Part shown: piece after piece, positions 35,544 to 43,903 of the stretch
Numbering within the stretch: the first letter of the stretch is position 1
Layout of the letters: every line of letters starts with the position of its first letter
DNA from: Cellulomonas sp. Root930
GTDB taxonomy: Bacteria > Actinomycetota > Actinomycetes > Actinomycetales > Cellulomonadaceae
DNA length: 64,000 bases
Assembly (NCBI GenBank): GCA_001429255.1
Contig: LMJI01000002.1
Coordinates: 545,274 to 609,273, forward strand
Direction of reading: 5' to 3'
Program-made: the position numbers and the translations under genes
Notes under the pieces: model-generated
Seen by the model: the letters and a program-made list of their open reading frames with translations, nothing else
Databases searched by the model: none
Told to the model about the DNA's origin: nothing

Positions 35544-37340
35544 ATGACACAGGAACGGCCGCCCGCGGGGGGCGCGGCCGCGAACGGGTCGCCCGAGGTC
35601 CCGCACCCCGCGATCGGGGTGCGGGACCTCCGCACTGAGCGGCTCGAGCTCGCAGCCGGTCTGACCGGACCCGGTGCCGACGGCATCGCCCGTCGTGCCG
35701 CCATCGTCGAGCTCGTCGTCGGCCGGCTGCGCGAGCAGTGGGACATCGCCACCGAGGGTGTCGACGTGTCCGGCATCGCGCTGGGGGCGGTCGGCAGCGT
35801 CGGGCGCGGCGACGCCAGCCCGGTCTCCGACCTCGACCTGCTCCTCGTGCACGAGGGCCGCGGTCACTCGACCGAGGAGCTCTCGGCCCTCGCGCAGAAG
35901 CTCTGGTACCCCATCTGGGACGCCGGCCTCGACCTCGACCACTCCGTCCGCTCCCTCGCGCAGTGCCGCCAGGTCGCGTCGAAGGACCTGCCCGCCGCCG
36001 TCGGGCTGCTCGACCTCCAGCCGGTGTCCGGCGACGCGGTCGTCATCGCCCGCGCCAAGTCCGCGCTCCTGGAGGACTGGCGCTCGGCCGCCCGACGACG
36101 ACTGCCCGAGCTCCTCGCCTCCACGCGCCAGCGCGCCGAGCGCCACGGCGAGCTCGCCTACCTCATCGAGCCGGAGCTCAAGGAGTCCCGCGGCGGAATC
36201 CGGGACGCCGTCGTGCTCAGCGCGCTCGCCGCCACGTGGCTCACCGACCGCCCGCACGGCGCGGTGGACATGGCCTACGCCCACCTGCTCGACGTCCGCG
36301 ACACCGTCCAGGTGGTGACGCGTCGGCACACCAACCGGCTCCTGCTCGCGGACCAGGACGAGGTCGCGGCGCTCGTCGGCTTCGACGACCGCGACGACCT
36401 CCTGGCCAGCATCGCGGAGGCGGCGCGCGTGATCTCCTACGCGCTGGACACGACCGTGCGCAACGCCCGGCAGGCCCTCCAGCGGCCGGCGCGGACACCG
36501 ATGCTGGTGCGCGGTCGGCGCACGGCCCCACGACTGCGCACCATCGCCGAGGACCTGGTCGAGCACGACGGAGAGATCGTGCTGGCCGTCGAGGCCCGGC
36601 CCGCGGACGACCCGCTGCTCTCGCTGCGCGCGGCCGCGACCGCCGCCCGGACGGGCCTGAGCCTGTCGCCCGTGACGGTCGCGAGCCTGACGGCCACCCC
36701 GCCGCTGCCCGTCCCGTGGCCGAAGGCGGCGCGCACCCACCTCCTGCAGCTGCTGGGCTCCGGCCCGGCGCAGGTGCCGATCTGGGAGGCGCTCGACCTG
36801 GCCGGCGTCGTCACGACGTGGATCCCCGAGTGGGCCGGCGTGCGCAACCGCCCCCAGCGGTCGGCGATCCACCGGCACACCGTCGACCGGCACCTGGTGG
36901 AGACCGTCGCGCGGGCGGGCCGCGACAAGCGCGTCGTCGAGCACGGGGAGACGCTGCTCCTCGCGGCGCTGCTGCACGACATCGGCAAGCGGGCCGGCGC
37001 AGGGGACCACTCCACGGAGGGCGCGCGGCTGGCGGGTCCGATCGTCACGCGCATGGGGTTCGACGAGCAGGTGGCCGCCGACGTCACGCGCCTCGTCCGC
37101 GAGCACCTGACCCTCGCCGAGCTGGCCACCACGGCGGACCCGGACGACCCGGCGACCCTGGCTCGGCTGCTCGACGCCGTCGACCACCGGCCGGACATGC
37201 TCGAGCTGCTGCGTGCGCTGACCGAGGCCGACGCCGGCGCCGCCGGTCCGCCGGCGTGGAGCACATGGCGCGCGACCCTCGTCGACGACCTGACGGCACG
37301 GGCCACCCGGGAGCTGGCAGGTACGCTAGGTCGTCCCTGA
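35544..37340 (+). CDS. glnD: PII nucleotidyltransferase GlnD, lacking C-terminal ACT domains
   Basis: A 598-residue enzyme that modifies and demodifies the PII T-loop. The nucleotidyltransferase centre is GSVGRGDASPVSDLDLL (84-100) and the HD hydrolase centre is LLHDIGK (476-482). The usual family is 750-900 residues, with two ACT domains binding glutamine; here the protein ends about 115 residues after the HD motif and ffh starts 25 nt later, so both ACT domains are absent. The ATG at 35544 is the first start. An in-frame GTG at 35619 lies inside a 16-bp hairpin and is an alternative, since family similarity begins only after it. Confidence 0.88.
   Translation: MTQERPPAGGAAANGSPEVPHPAIGVRDLRTERLELAAGLTGPGADGIARRAAIVELVVGRLREQWDIATEGVDVSGIALGAVGSVGRGDASPVSDLDLLLVHEGRGHSTEELSALAQKLWYPIWDAGLDLDHSVRSLAQCRQVASKDLPAAVGLLDLQPVSGDAVVIARAKSALLEDWRSAARRRLPELLASTRQRAERHGELAYLIEPELKESRGGIRDAVVLSALAATWLTDRPHGAVDMAYAHLLDVRDTVQVVTRRHTNRLLLADQDEVAALVGFDDRDDLLASIAEAARVISYALDTTVRNARQALQRPARTPMLVRGRRTAPRLRTIAEDLVEHDGEIVLAVEARPADDPLLSLRAAATAARTGLSLSPVTVASLTATPPLPVPWPKAARTHLLQLLGSGPAQVPIWEALDLAGVVTTWIPEWAGVRNRPQRSAIHRHTVDRHLVETVARAGRDKRVVEHGETLLLAALLHDIGKRAGAGDHSTEGARLAGPIVTRMGFDEQVAADVTRLVREHLTLAELATTADPDDPATLARLLDAVDHRPDMLELLRALTEADAGAAGPPAWSTWRATLVDDLTARATRELAGTLGRP
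35595..35630 (+). terminator. perfect 16-bp hairpin inside the glnD 5' coding region
   Basis: Arms 35595-35610 and 35615-35630 pair perfectly around a CGAT tetraloop, 74 nt after the glnK stop. It would act as a strong terminator or attenuator between amtB-glnK and glnD, although it is read as codons 18-29 of GlnD if translation starts at 35544. Confidence 0.6.
37322..37327 (+). promoter_or_regulatory. possible ffh -10 box (TACGCT)
   Basis: TACGCT lies within the last codons of glnD and 37 nt before the ffh start. A short leader containing GAGG at 37353-37356 would follow. The -35 is not convincing. Confidence 0.3.
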
Positions 37341-37364
37341 ACCCCCGAGCGTGAGGACCGCCAG

Positions 37365-38957
37365 GTGTTCGCCACCCTGTCCGACCGACTGACGTCGACC
37401 TTCAAGAACCTGCGCACCAAGGGCCGTCTGTCCGAGGCGGACATCGACGCCACCGTGCGCGAGATCCGCCGGGCGCTGCTCGACGCCGACGTCGCGGTCC
37501 CGGTCGTCCGTTCGTTCACCGGTGCCGTGCGCGAGCGCGCGCTGTCGGCCGAGGTGTCCGGCGCGCTCAACCCGGCCCAGCAGGTCGTCAAGATCGTCAA
37601 CGAGGAGCTCGTCGCCATCCTCGGTGGCCAGACGCGCACGCTGAACCTCGCCAAGAACCCGCCGACCGTGATCCTCCTCGCCGGTCTGCAGGGTGCGGGC
37701 AAGACGACGCTCGCCGGCAAGCTGGCGCTGCACCTCAAGGCTCAGGGGCACACCCCGCTGCTCGTCGCGGCGGACCTCCAGCGACCCAACGCCGTCACCC
37801 AGCTCCAGGTGGTGGGGGAGCGCGCCGGGGTGCCGGTGTTCGCCCCGCACCCGGGCAACCAGGGCAGCGACGACGTCATGCCGTTCGGCGCCGACCCGGT
37901 CGCGGTCGCGCGCGAGGGTCTGGCCACGGCGAAGGTCAAGCTGCACGACGTGCTCATCGTCGACACGGCCGGCCGCCTCGGTGTCGACGCCGAGCTCATG
38001 CAGCAGGCGTCCGACATCCGCGACGAGCTGGACCCGGACGAGATCCTCTTCGTCATCGACGCGATGATCGGCCAGGACGCGGTCACCACGGCCCAGGCGT
38101 TCCAGGACGGAGTCGGGTTCACCGGCGTCGTGCTGACCAAGCTCGACGGCGACGCGCGCGGTGGTGCCGCGCTCTCGGTGGCGAGCGTGACCGGCAAGCC
38201 GATCATGTACGCGTCCACCGGTGAGAAGCTCACCGAGTTCGAGGTGTTCCACCCGGACCGGATGGCGTCCCGCATCCTCGACATGGGCGACATCCTCACG
38301 CTCATCGAGCAGGCCGAGAAGGCGTTCGACGCGGGCCAGGCCGAGGAGATGGCCGACAAGCTGGCGTCCGGCCAGGACCTCACGCTCGAGGACTTCCTCA
38401 CCCAGATGCAGCAGCTGCGCAACGCCGGCCCGCTGAAGAAGATGATGGGCATGCTGCCCGGCATGGGGCAGATGCGGGAGGCGCTGGACAACTTCGACGA
38501 GCGCGAGGTGGACCGGATCGAGGCGATCATCCGGTCGATGACCCCCGCCGAGCGCCGCACCCCGAAGATCATCAACGGCTCCCGCCGCTCGCGCATCGCC
38601 GCGGGATCGGGCACCAAGCCGAGCGACGTCAATCAGCTGCTGGAGCGCTTCGACGGCGCGCAGAAGATGATGAAGCAGATGGCCAAGGGCGGCGGCATGC
38701 CCGGCATGCCCCCGGGCATGGGGAACCTGCCCGGCATGGGGGGCAAGAAGTCGCGCGGACGCACGGCGCCGCCGGTGCGCAAGGTCAAGGGCAAGTCGGG
38801 CAACCCCGCCAAGCGCGCCGAGCAGGAGCGCGGCATCACTCGCAAGCCGGCCGCGCCGGCCGGGTCCGCGTTCGGGATCGCCCCGAAGGCGGAGCCGACG
38901 GCACCCGCCGAGATCGAGCTCCCCGCCGGTCTGGACCGCTTCCTCGGCGGACGCTGA
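37365..38957 (+). CDS. ffh: signal recognition particle protein Ffh
   Basis: A 530-residue SRP54 GTPase that binds signal peptides on ribosomes together with 4.5S RNA. The N domain (1-85) is followed by the G domain with AGLQGAGKTTLAGKLA, DTAGRLGVD and TKLDGDARGG, then a Met-rich M domain (about 330-440, KKMMGMLPGMGQM). The C-terminal tail has repeated Pro-Gly-Met (GMPGMPPGMGNLPGMGGKK) and a basic region. The GTG follows GAGG by 8 nt. It partners the FtsY encoded upstream. Confidence 0.96.
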   Translation: MFATLSDRLTSTFKNLRTKGRLSEADIDATVREIRRALLDADVAVPVVRSFTGAVRERALSAEVSGALNPAQQVVKIVNEELVAILGGQTRTLNLAKNPPTVILLAGLQGAGKTTLAGKLALHLKAQGHTPLLVAADLQRPNAVTQLQVVGERAGVPVFAPHPGNQGSDDVMPFGADPVAVAREGLATAKVKLHDVLIVDTAGRLGVDAELMQQASDIRDELDPDEILFVIDAMIGQDAVTTAQAFQDGVGFTGVVLTKLDGDARGGAALSVASVTGKPIMYASTGEKLTEFEVFHPDRMASRILDMGDILTLIEQAEKAFDAGQAEEMADKLASGQDLTLEDFLTQMQQLRNAGPLKKMMGMLPGMGQMREALDNFDEREVDRIEAIIRSMTPAERRTPKIINGSRRSRIAAGSGTKPSDVNQLLERFDGAQKMMKQMAKGGGMPGMPPGMGNLPGMGGKKSRGRTAPPVRKVKGKSGNPAKRAEQERGITRKPAAPAGSAFGIAPKAEPTAPAEIELPAGLDRFLGGR

Positions 38958-38963
38958 GCCCTC

Positions 38964-40055
38964 GTGGTCCTGCACCTGCGCGGCACGGTCGTCCTCGACG
39001 ACGAGCGCGAGGTCGGCGAGGCGTGGGTCGTCGGTGGGCGGATCACGTTCGAGCGCCCGGCGTCGGCACCGGACGCCGTGCTCGAGGGCTGGATCCTGCC
39101 CGGCCTCGTCGACGTGCACTGCCACATCGGGCTCGCGTCGGACGGCCCGGTCGACGACGGCACCGCCGAGAAGCAGGCGCTGGAGGACCGTGACTCGGGC
39201 GTGCTGCTGGTCCGGGACGCCGGCTCGCCCGCGGACACCGGCTGGGTGCACGAGCGCGACGACCTCCCGCGGCTGATCCGGGCGGGTCGGCACCTGGCCC
39301 GGCCGAAGCGCTACCTGCGGCACTACGGACGCGAGCTCGAGTCGGTCGAGGACCTGCCCGACGCGGTGCGCGAGGAGGCCGCCCGCGGGGACGGCTGGGT
39401 CAAGCTCGTGGCCGACTGGATCGACCGCGACCTCGGTGCCGACGGCGACCTGCGCCCCCTGTGGCCGGCCGACGTGCTCGCCGACGCGGTCGCCGCGGCC
39501 CACGCAGCGGGGGCGCGGGTCACCGCGCACACGTTCGCCACCGAGTCGCTCGACGCGCTGCTCGACGCGGGCGTCGACTGCCTCGAGCACGCCACGGGTG
39601 CCACCCCCGACCAGATCGACCGCATCGCCGCGGCGGGGATCCCGGTCACCGCGACGCTGCTCCAGATCGCGCAGTTCGAGGCGATCGCCGCCCAGGGGTC
39701 CCGCTACCCCCTGTTCGCCGCACGGATGCGAGGCCTGCACGCCCACCGGTACGAGCTCGTGCGGGACCTGCACGACGCGGGCGTCCCCGTGCTCGTGGGC
39801 ACCGACGCCGGCGGCACGATCGCGCACGGCCGGATCGCCGACGAGGCCGCGGAGCTGGTGCGCGCCGGGCTCCCCGCGCGCGACGTGGTGGGCGCGGCGA
39901 GCTGGCGGACGCGCGCGTGGCTGGGCGTCCCGGGGATCGCAGAGGGGGAGAGCGCGGACGTCGTCGTCTTCGGCGCCGATCCTCGCGCCGAGATCGGCGT
40001 GCTCGCGGCGCCGACGGCCGTGGTGCTCCGGGGAGCGGTCGTCGCCGGGCGGTGA
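38964..40055 (+). CDS. amidohydrolase-family protein
   Basis: A 363-residue metal-dependent hydrolase of the imidazolonepropionase/prolidase-like amidohydrolase group. GLVDVHCHIGLA gives the first two metal His residues (near 50-52), followed by TAHTFA, EHATGA and the catalytic Asp in GTDAGG (near 275). The composite beta-sandwich segments lie at both ends. Substrate unknown. It starts 6 nt after the ffh stop with GTG and little Shine-Dalgarno, so it is translated from the ffh message. An amidohydrolase in this place between ffh and rpsP is common in actinobacteria. Confidence 0.85.
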   Translation: MVLHLRGTVVLDDEREVGEAWVVGGRITFERPASAPDAVLEGWILPGLVDVHCHIGLASDGPVDDGTAEKQALEDRDSGVLLVRDAGSPADTGWVHERDDLPRLIRAGRHLARPKRYLRHYGRELESVEDLPDAVREEAARGDGWVKLVADWIDRDLGADGDLRPLWPADVLADAVAAAHAAGARVTAHTFATESLDALLDAGVDCLEHATGATPDQIDRIAAAGIPVTATLLQIAQFEAIAAQGSRYPLFAARMRGLHAHRYELVRDLHDAGVPVLVGTDAGGTIAHGRIADEAAELVRAGLPARDVVGAASWRTRAWLGVPGIAEGESADVVVFGADPRAEIGVLAAPTAVVLRGAVVAGR

Positions 40056-40068
40056 GTGTCCGGACGTG

Positions 40069-40098
40069 TTGGGAGCGGTCGCCCGCGTCTGGCACAAT
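40069..40098 (+). promoter_or_regulatory. rpsP promoter
   Basis: TTGGGA (40069-40074) and CACAAT (40093-40098) are spaced by 18 bp and match sigma-70-type elements fairly well. The predicted leader to the rpsP start is about 125 nt. Confidence 0.5.
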
Positions 40099-40227
40099 GG
40101 TCGGCTGTACCCGGCGTCTGCAGCCCCTCTACCTGCGTTCGTCGTGTCCCCGACCTTCCCGGCGCGCCCACCCCACGGGCAATGCGCGGGCAGGTCACCC
40201 CAGCAGACATCAGGAGAAGACCACACC

Positions 40228-40653
40228 GTGGCCACCAAGATCCGCCTCAAGCGTCTCGGCAAGATCCGCGCTCCGTACTACCGCATCGTCGTCGCCGACT
40301 CGCGCACCAAGCGCGACGGCCGCGTGATCGAGGAGATCGGCAAGTACCACCCCACCGAGGAGCCCTCGTTCATCGAGGTCGACTCCGAGCGTGCGCAGTA
40401 CTGGCTCGGCGTCGGCGCGCAGCCGACCGAGCAGGTCGCCGTGCTCCTCAAGATCACGGGTGACTGGCAGAAGTTCAAGAACCTCCCCGGCCAGGAGGGC
40501 ACCCTGCGCACCAAGGCCGACAAGGTCGACCCGAAGGCCGCCATCGACGCCGTCGCTCTCGACGCCGAGAAGGCCAAGGCCAAGGCGTCCGAGAAGGCTG
40601 CCTCGCAGAAGGCCGCCGCTGCCGAGGCTCCGGCCGAGGACGAGCAGGCCTGA
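40228..40653 (+). CDS. rpsP: 30S ribosomal protein S16
   Basis: A 141-residue S16. The conserved core is residues 1-85 (KIRLKRLGKIRAPYYRIVV, then GRVIEEIGKYHP). A C-terminal extension of about 50 residues rich in Ala, Lys and Glu follows, as in other actinobacterial S16 proteins. The GTG is preceded by AGGAGA at 10 nt. It leads the rpsP-khpA pair, overlapping the khpA start (TGATG). Confidence 0.96.
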   Translation: MATKIRLKRLGKIRAPYYRIVVADSRTKRDGRVIEEIGKYHPTEEPSFIEVDSERAQYWLGVGAQPTEQVAVLLKITGDWQKFKNLPGQEGTLRTKADKVDPKAAIDAVALDAEKAKAKASEKAASQKAAAAEAPAEDEQA

Positions 40654-40892
40654 TGCTCGCCGACGCTCTCGAGCACCTGGTGCGTGGCATCGTCGACCAC
40701 CCGGACGACGTCCGCGTGAACGCGTCGACGCTGCGTCGTGGGGACCTGCTCGAGGTGCGCGTGCACCCCGACGACCTCGGCCGGGTCATCGGCCGCGGCG
40801 GTCGGACGGCGCGCGCTCTGCGTACGGTCGTCGGCGCGCTCTCGACGGACGGCTCGGTCCGTGTCGACGTCGTGGACGTCGACCGGCGCTGA
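40653..40892 (+). CDS. khpA: KH-domain RNA-binding protein KhpA
   Basis: A 79-residue single KH domain. The RNA-gripping loop is VIGRGGRTARALR (GxxG near 46-49). KhpA proteins bind RNA, often with KhpB, and influence cell division and ribosome-related processes. The ATG overlaps the rpsP stop by one base, indicating coupling. A 14-bp hairpin follows 10 nt after the stop. Confidence 0.92.
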   Translation: MLADALEHLVRGIVDHPDDVRVNASTLRRGDLLEVRVHPDDLGRVIGRGGRTARALRTVVGALSTDGSVRVDVVDVDRR

Positions 40893-40902
40893 TCCATCGC
40901 GC

Positions 40903-40936
40903 AAGGCCCGGTCCCCTAACCTGGGGACCGGGCCTT
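40903..40936 (+). terminator. 14-bp hairpin between khpA and rimM
   Basis: Perfect arms (40903-40916 and 40923-40936) around loop TAACCT. It is a strong terminator or attenuator without a U tract. The loop matches the TAnnnT -10 consensus, so the same element could also position a promoter for rimM. Confidence 0.65.
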
Positions 40937-40971
40937 CGCCATGACTGCCCACTTCGATCGTGAGGACCACC

Positions 40972-41520
40972 ATGCAGCTGACCGTCGCGCGGATCGGCCG
41001 TGCCCACGGCCTGCGCGGAGAGGTCGCCCTCGACCTGCGGACCGACAACCCCGAGGACCGTTTCGGCGTCGGCGCGGTCCTGCTCACCGAGCCCGCCGCG
41101 CGCGGCCCGCTCACCGTCGTGAGCACACGCGCGCAGCAGGACCGGTGGTTCGTGACCTTCGCGGAGATCAGCGACCGGACCATGGCCGAGGCGATGCGGG
41201 GGACCGAGCTGGTGGTCGACGAGGACGCGTCCGACGAGGACGACGCCTGGTACCCGCACGAGCTCGCGGGCCTGCGCGCGGAGCACGTCGACGGTCGGGT
41301 GCTGGGCGAGATCATCGGCCTCGAGCACCTGCCGGCGCACGACATGCTCGTCCTGCGCGAGCCCGACGGCGCCCGGACGCTGATCCCGTTCGTCAAGGTC
41401 ATCGTGCCGGTGGTCGACGTCCCCGGCGGCCGCGTGGTGATCGACCCGCCGGGCGGCCTGCTGGCGTCCGACGCCGCCAACCTGGTCGTGTCCGAGGAGA
41501 CCGTGGGAGACGACGACTGA
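40972..41520 (+). CDS. rimM: 16S rRNA processing protein RimM
   Basis: A 182-residue 30S maturation factor. The N-terminal RimM barrel starts VARIGRAHGLRGEVAL and ends near 85. The C-terminal PRC-barrel begins WYPHELAGLRA (near 89) and includes PAHDMLVLRE and LIPFVKVIVP. It helps assemble the 30S head and binds S19. I use the ATG at 40972, preceded by GAGG at 40962; an in-frame GTG at 40960 overlaps that site. trmD starts 1 nt after the stop. Confidence 0.95.
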   Translation: MQLTVARIGRAHGLRGEVALDLRTDNPEDRFGVGAVLLTEPAARGPLTVVSTRAQQDRWFVTFAEISDRTMAEAMRGTELVVDEDASDEDDAWYPHELAGLRAEHVDGRVLGEIIGLEHLPAHDMLVLREPDGARTLIPFVKVIVPVVDVPGGRVVIDPPGGLLASDAANLVVSEETVGDDD

Positions 41521-41521
41521 C

Positions 41522-42298
41522 GTGCGCATCGACGTCGTCTCGATCTTCCCCGAGTACCTGGCCCCGCTCGACCTGTCGCTCGTCGGCAAGGCGCGCACGA
41601 GCGGTCTGCTGGACCTGCGCGTGCACGACCTGCGCGACTGGACCACGGACCGGCACCGGACGGTCGACGACACCCCGTTCGGCGGTGGCGCCGGCATGGT
41701 GATGCGCCCGGACGTGTGGGGGACGGCGCTGGACGAGCTGCTCGACGAGGACGCGCACCTGCTGGTGCCGACGCCGTCGGGAGAGCCGTTCACGCAGCGC
41801 ACGGCCGAGGCGCTGGCCGGCGAGAGCCACCTGGTGCTGGCGTGCGGGCGGTACGAGGGGATCGACGCCCGGGTGGCCGAGCACTACCGGTCGCGCGGAC
41901 GCGTCACCGAGTTCTCGCTGGGCGACTACGTGCTCAACGGGGGAGAGGTCGCCGCGCTGGTCGTCGTGGAGGCGGTCGCGCGGCTTCTGCCCGGCGTCGT
42001 CGGGAACCCCGAGTCGCTGGTCGAGGAGTCGCACGGGGCGGCCGGGCTGCTCGAGTACCCCGTGTACACCAAGCCACCCGCGTGGGCCGGGCTGGAGGTC
42101 CCCGAGGTGCTCCTGTCCGGGCACCACGCGCGGATCGCCCGGTGGCGCCGGGACACCGCGCTCGAGCGGACGGCGGCCCGTCGACCGGACCTGATCCAGA
42201 CGCTGCCCGTCGACGGGCTGGACAAGCACGACCTCGCGCTCCTGGCGACGCTCGGCTGGCGACCGGTGGACGGACGTCTGGATTACGTCACCGACTAG
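41522..42298 (+). CDS. trmD: tRNA (guanine-N1)-methyltransferase TrmD
   Basis: A 258-residue SPOUT methyltransferase that makes m1G37 in tRNA and prevents frameshifting. The knot region shows VLACGRYEGIDARV (near 102-115) and SLGDYVLNGGEVAA (near 131-144), and the N-terminal FPEYLAPLDLSLVGKA is typical. The catalytic Asp lies in the later EESH-Gly-rich linker region of the family. The GTG follows the rimM stop by 1 nt, so it is translationally coupled. Confidence 0.95.
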   Translation: MRIDVVSIFPEYLAPLDLSLVGKARTSGLLDLRVHDLRDWTTDRHRTVDDTPFGGGAGMVMRPDVWGTALDELLDEDAHLLVPTPSGEPFTQRTAEALAGESHLVLACGRYEGIDARVAEHYRSRGRVTEFSLGDYVLNGGEVAALVVVEAVARLLPGVVGNPESLVEESHGAAGLLEYPVYTKPPAWAGLEVPEVLLSGHHARIARWRRDTALERTAARRPDLIQTLPVDGLDKHDLALLATLGWRPVDGRLDYVTD

Positions 42299-42329
42299 TC
42301 GTTGTGGCACACTTGTCCGTTGGTGCGCG

Positions 42330-42335
42330 TAGGTT
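42330..42335 (+). promoter_or_regulatory. possible rplS -10 box (TAGGTT)
   Basis: TAGGTT lies 32 nt after the trmD stop and just before the structured rplS leader. No clear -35 at 17 bp. It would start a leader of about 155 nt. Confidence 0.35.
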
Positions 42336-42341
42336 GCGTCT

Positions 42342-42476
42342 CTGCCACAGGGGAGACGACTCACGACCACCCGGGCTCTTCGACCCGGACGCACCGGACC
42401 ATCAGACCAAGGACGCCGGTCCTGCCCTGCACAGGGCAGCCGTGACGCCCTCGACGACGTTCCTGACCTGTGGCAG
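42342..42476 (+). promoter_or_regulatory. structured leader of rplS
   Basis: CTGCCACAGG (42342-42351) pairs perfectly with CCTGTGGCAG (42467-42476), closing a 115-nt multibranch domain. Inside are CCGGG/CCCGG (42371-42388), ACCGG/CCGGT (42393-42420) and CTGCCCTG/CAGGGCAG (42422-42439). The closing stem ends 2 nt before the purine-rich ribosome-binding region of rplS. This suggests L19 autoregulation or another cis-acting RNA. Confidence 0.55.
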
Positions 42477-42495
42477 GGCGGGGAAGTGACATCAC

Positions 42496-42864
42496 ATGCA
42501 CACGCTCGACAGTGTCGATGCAGCATCGCTGCGCTCCGACATCCCGGAGTTCCGCGCCGGTGACACGCTGAAGGTCAACGTCAAGGTCGTCGAGGGCAAC
42601 CGCTCTCGCATCCAGGCGTTCCAGGGTGTCGTCATCGGTCGCCAGGGTGACGGCGTCCGCGAGACGTTCACGGTCCGCAAGGTCAGCTTCCAGGTCGGCG
42701 TCGAGCGCACGTTCCCCGTGCACTCCCCGAGCCTGGAGTCGATCGAGGTCCTGACCCGCGGCGACGTGCGCCGCGCGAAGCTGTACTACCTGCGCAAGCT
42801 CCGCGGCAAGAAGGCCAAGATCAAGGAGAAGCGCGAGTTCGCTCCCGCCGCGAAGAAGGCCTGA
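42496..42864 (+). CDS. rplS: 50S ribosomal protein L19
   Basis: A 122-residue L19 at the interface of the subunits. RSDIPEFRAGDTLKVNVKV near the start, IQAFQGVVIGRQG and FPVHSPSLESIEV are family blocks, and KLYYLRKLRGKKAKIKE ends the protein. The ATG at 42496 has GGGGAAG about 10 nt upstream. It sits downstream of trmD as usual but has its own leader, and is followed by a strong terminator. Confidence 0.97.
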   Translation: MHTLDSVDAASLRSDIPEFRAGDTLKVNVKVVEGNRSRIQAFQGVVIGRQGDGVRETFTVRKVSFQVGVERTFPVHSPSLESIEVLTRGDVRRAKLYYLRKLRGKKAKIKEKREFAPAAKKA

Positions 42865-42886
42865 GCCCCTTCGCACACGACGTCCT

Positions 42887-42918
42887 GACGGGCGGCCACC
42901 GATCGGTGGCCGCCCGTC
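42887..42918 (+). terminator. perfect 14-bp terminator after rplS
   Basis: Arms 42887-42900 and 42905-42918 pair perfectly around GATC, so the full 32 nt is self-complementary. It follows the rplS stop by 22 nt. Wobble and GC pairs can extend the stem to 16. Confidence 0.75.
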
Positions 42919-43025
42919 GGCGTCCCCGGCACTCACCGCAGATCACGGCCCCGGCGGCCGGTCACGGCACCGGTGACTTGCGGCACAGGACGAGTCTCGC
43001 GGGGTGGTCGTGTGCGCGTCGGGGG

Positions 43026-43041
43026 CTCTCGCGTGCGAGAG
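43026..43041 (+). repeat. CTCTCGC/GCGAGAG inverted repeat before lepB
   Basis: Seven-bp arms flank a 2-base centre, ending 7 nt before the preferred lepB start. It overlaps a GAGAGT box that fits the leaderless -10 pattern, so it may be an operator. Confidence 0.35.
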
Positions 43042-43048
43042 TGTGCGG

Positions 43049-43903
43049 GTGATCGACGGACCTGCGCGCGACCTCGACGAGGACTCGTCGCCCACGTCGT
43101 GGCCGGGCATGGAGGCGCCGCGCGGTGCCCACGCCGGGGGTCAGCCGGAGCGGCCTCGGCTCCCGGACGTGACGTCGCCCGAGCCGTCGGGCCACGCTGC
43201 GCCCAGCCGCCGCCACGCCGCCGCCAAGCGGGCCAGCGGTGCCGGATCGCTGCTGCGGGAGACGGTGATCATCCTCGTCAGCGCGATCGTCCTGTCGCTG
43301 CTGGTCAAGACGTTCCTGGTGCAGGCGTTCTTCATCCCGAGCCAGTCGATGCACGACACTCTCATCGAGCACGACCGCATCCTGGTCAGCAAGCTCACCC
43401 CGGGGCCGTTCGACCTGCGACGCGGCGACATCATCGTGTTCAAGGATCCCGGCGGCTGGCTTCCCGCCGACGTCGCCCCGGAACCGGGCGCGCTGCAGGG
43501 GGCGGTGAACTCCGCCCTCACGTTCATCGGGCTCTACCCGGCCGACGCCAACGAGCACCTGGTCAAGCGCCTCATCGGTCTGCCGGGTGATCACGTCGCG
43601 GCCGAGCAGGGTGGACCGGTCACGGTCAACGGGGTGGCGCTCGACGAGCCGTACCTCGCGGCCGGCGTGGCGCCCAGCGACATCGCCTTCGACGTCACCG
43701 TCCCCGCGAACAGCGTGTGGGTGATGGGGGACAACCGGTCGCACTCGTCCGACTCGCGGTACAACCAGGGCAAGCCCGGCGGTGGGTCGGTCCCCATCGA
43801 CAACGTGGTCGGCATGGCCTTCGTGACCGTGTGGCCGATCGAGCGCTTCGGGCTGCTGCGGAACCCGACCAGCACGTTCGCGGACGTGCCCGACCAGCCG
43901 TGA
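43049..43903 (+). CDS. lepB: signal peptidase I
   Basis: A 284-residue type I leader peptidase. A Pro/Ala-rich cytoplasmic N-terminus of about 70 residues precedes one membrane helix (72-94). The catalytic Ser is in PSQSMHDTL (Ser100) and the general-base Lys in VKRLIGLPGD (Lys173). GDNRSHSSDSR is the conserved box E. It removes signal peptides on the outer face. I choose GTG 43049, which has GAGAGT 6 nt upstream; an earlier in-frame GTG at 43004 would add 15 residues. Confidence 0.93.
   Translation: MIDGPARDLDEDSSPTSWPGMEAPRGAHAGGQPERPRLPDVTSPEPSGHAAPSRRHAAAKRASGAGSLLRETVIILVSAIVLSLLVKTFLVQAFFIPSQSMHDTLIEHDRILVSKLTPGPFDLRRGDIIVFKDPGGWLPADVAPEPGALQGAVNSALTFIGLYPADANEHLVKRLIGLPGDHVAAEQGGPVTVNGVALDEPYLAAGVAPSDIAFDVTVPANSVWVMGDNRSHSSDSRYNQGKPGGGSVPIDNVVGMAFVTVWPIERFGLLRNPTSTFADVPDQP

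Noticed and set aside
38690..38760. Repeated Gly-Met-Pro coding units in ffh
   Set aside because: This is the normal Met-rich tail of the M domain.
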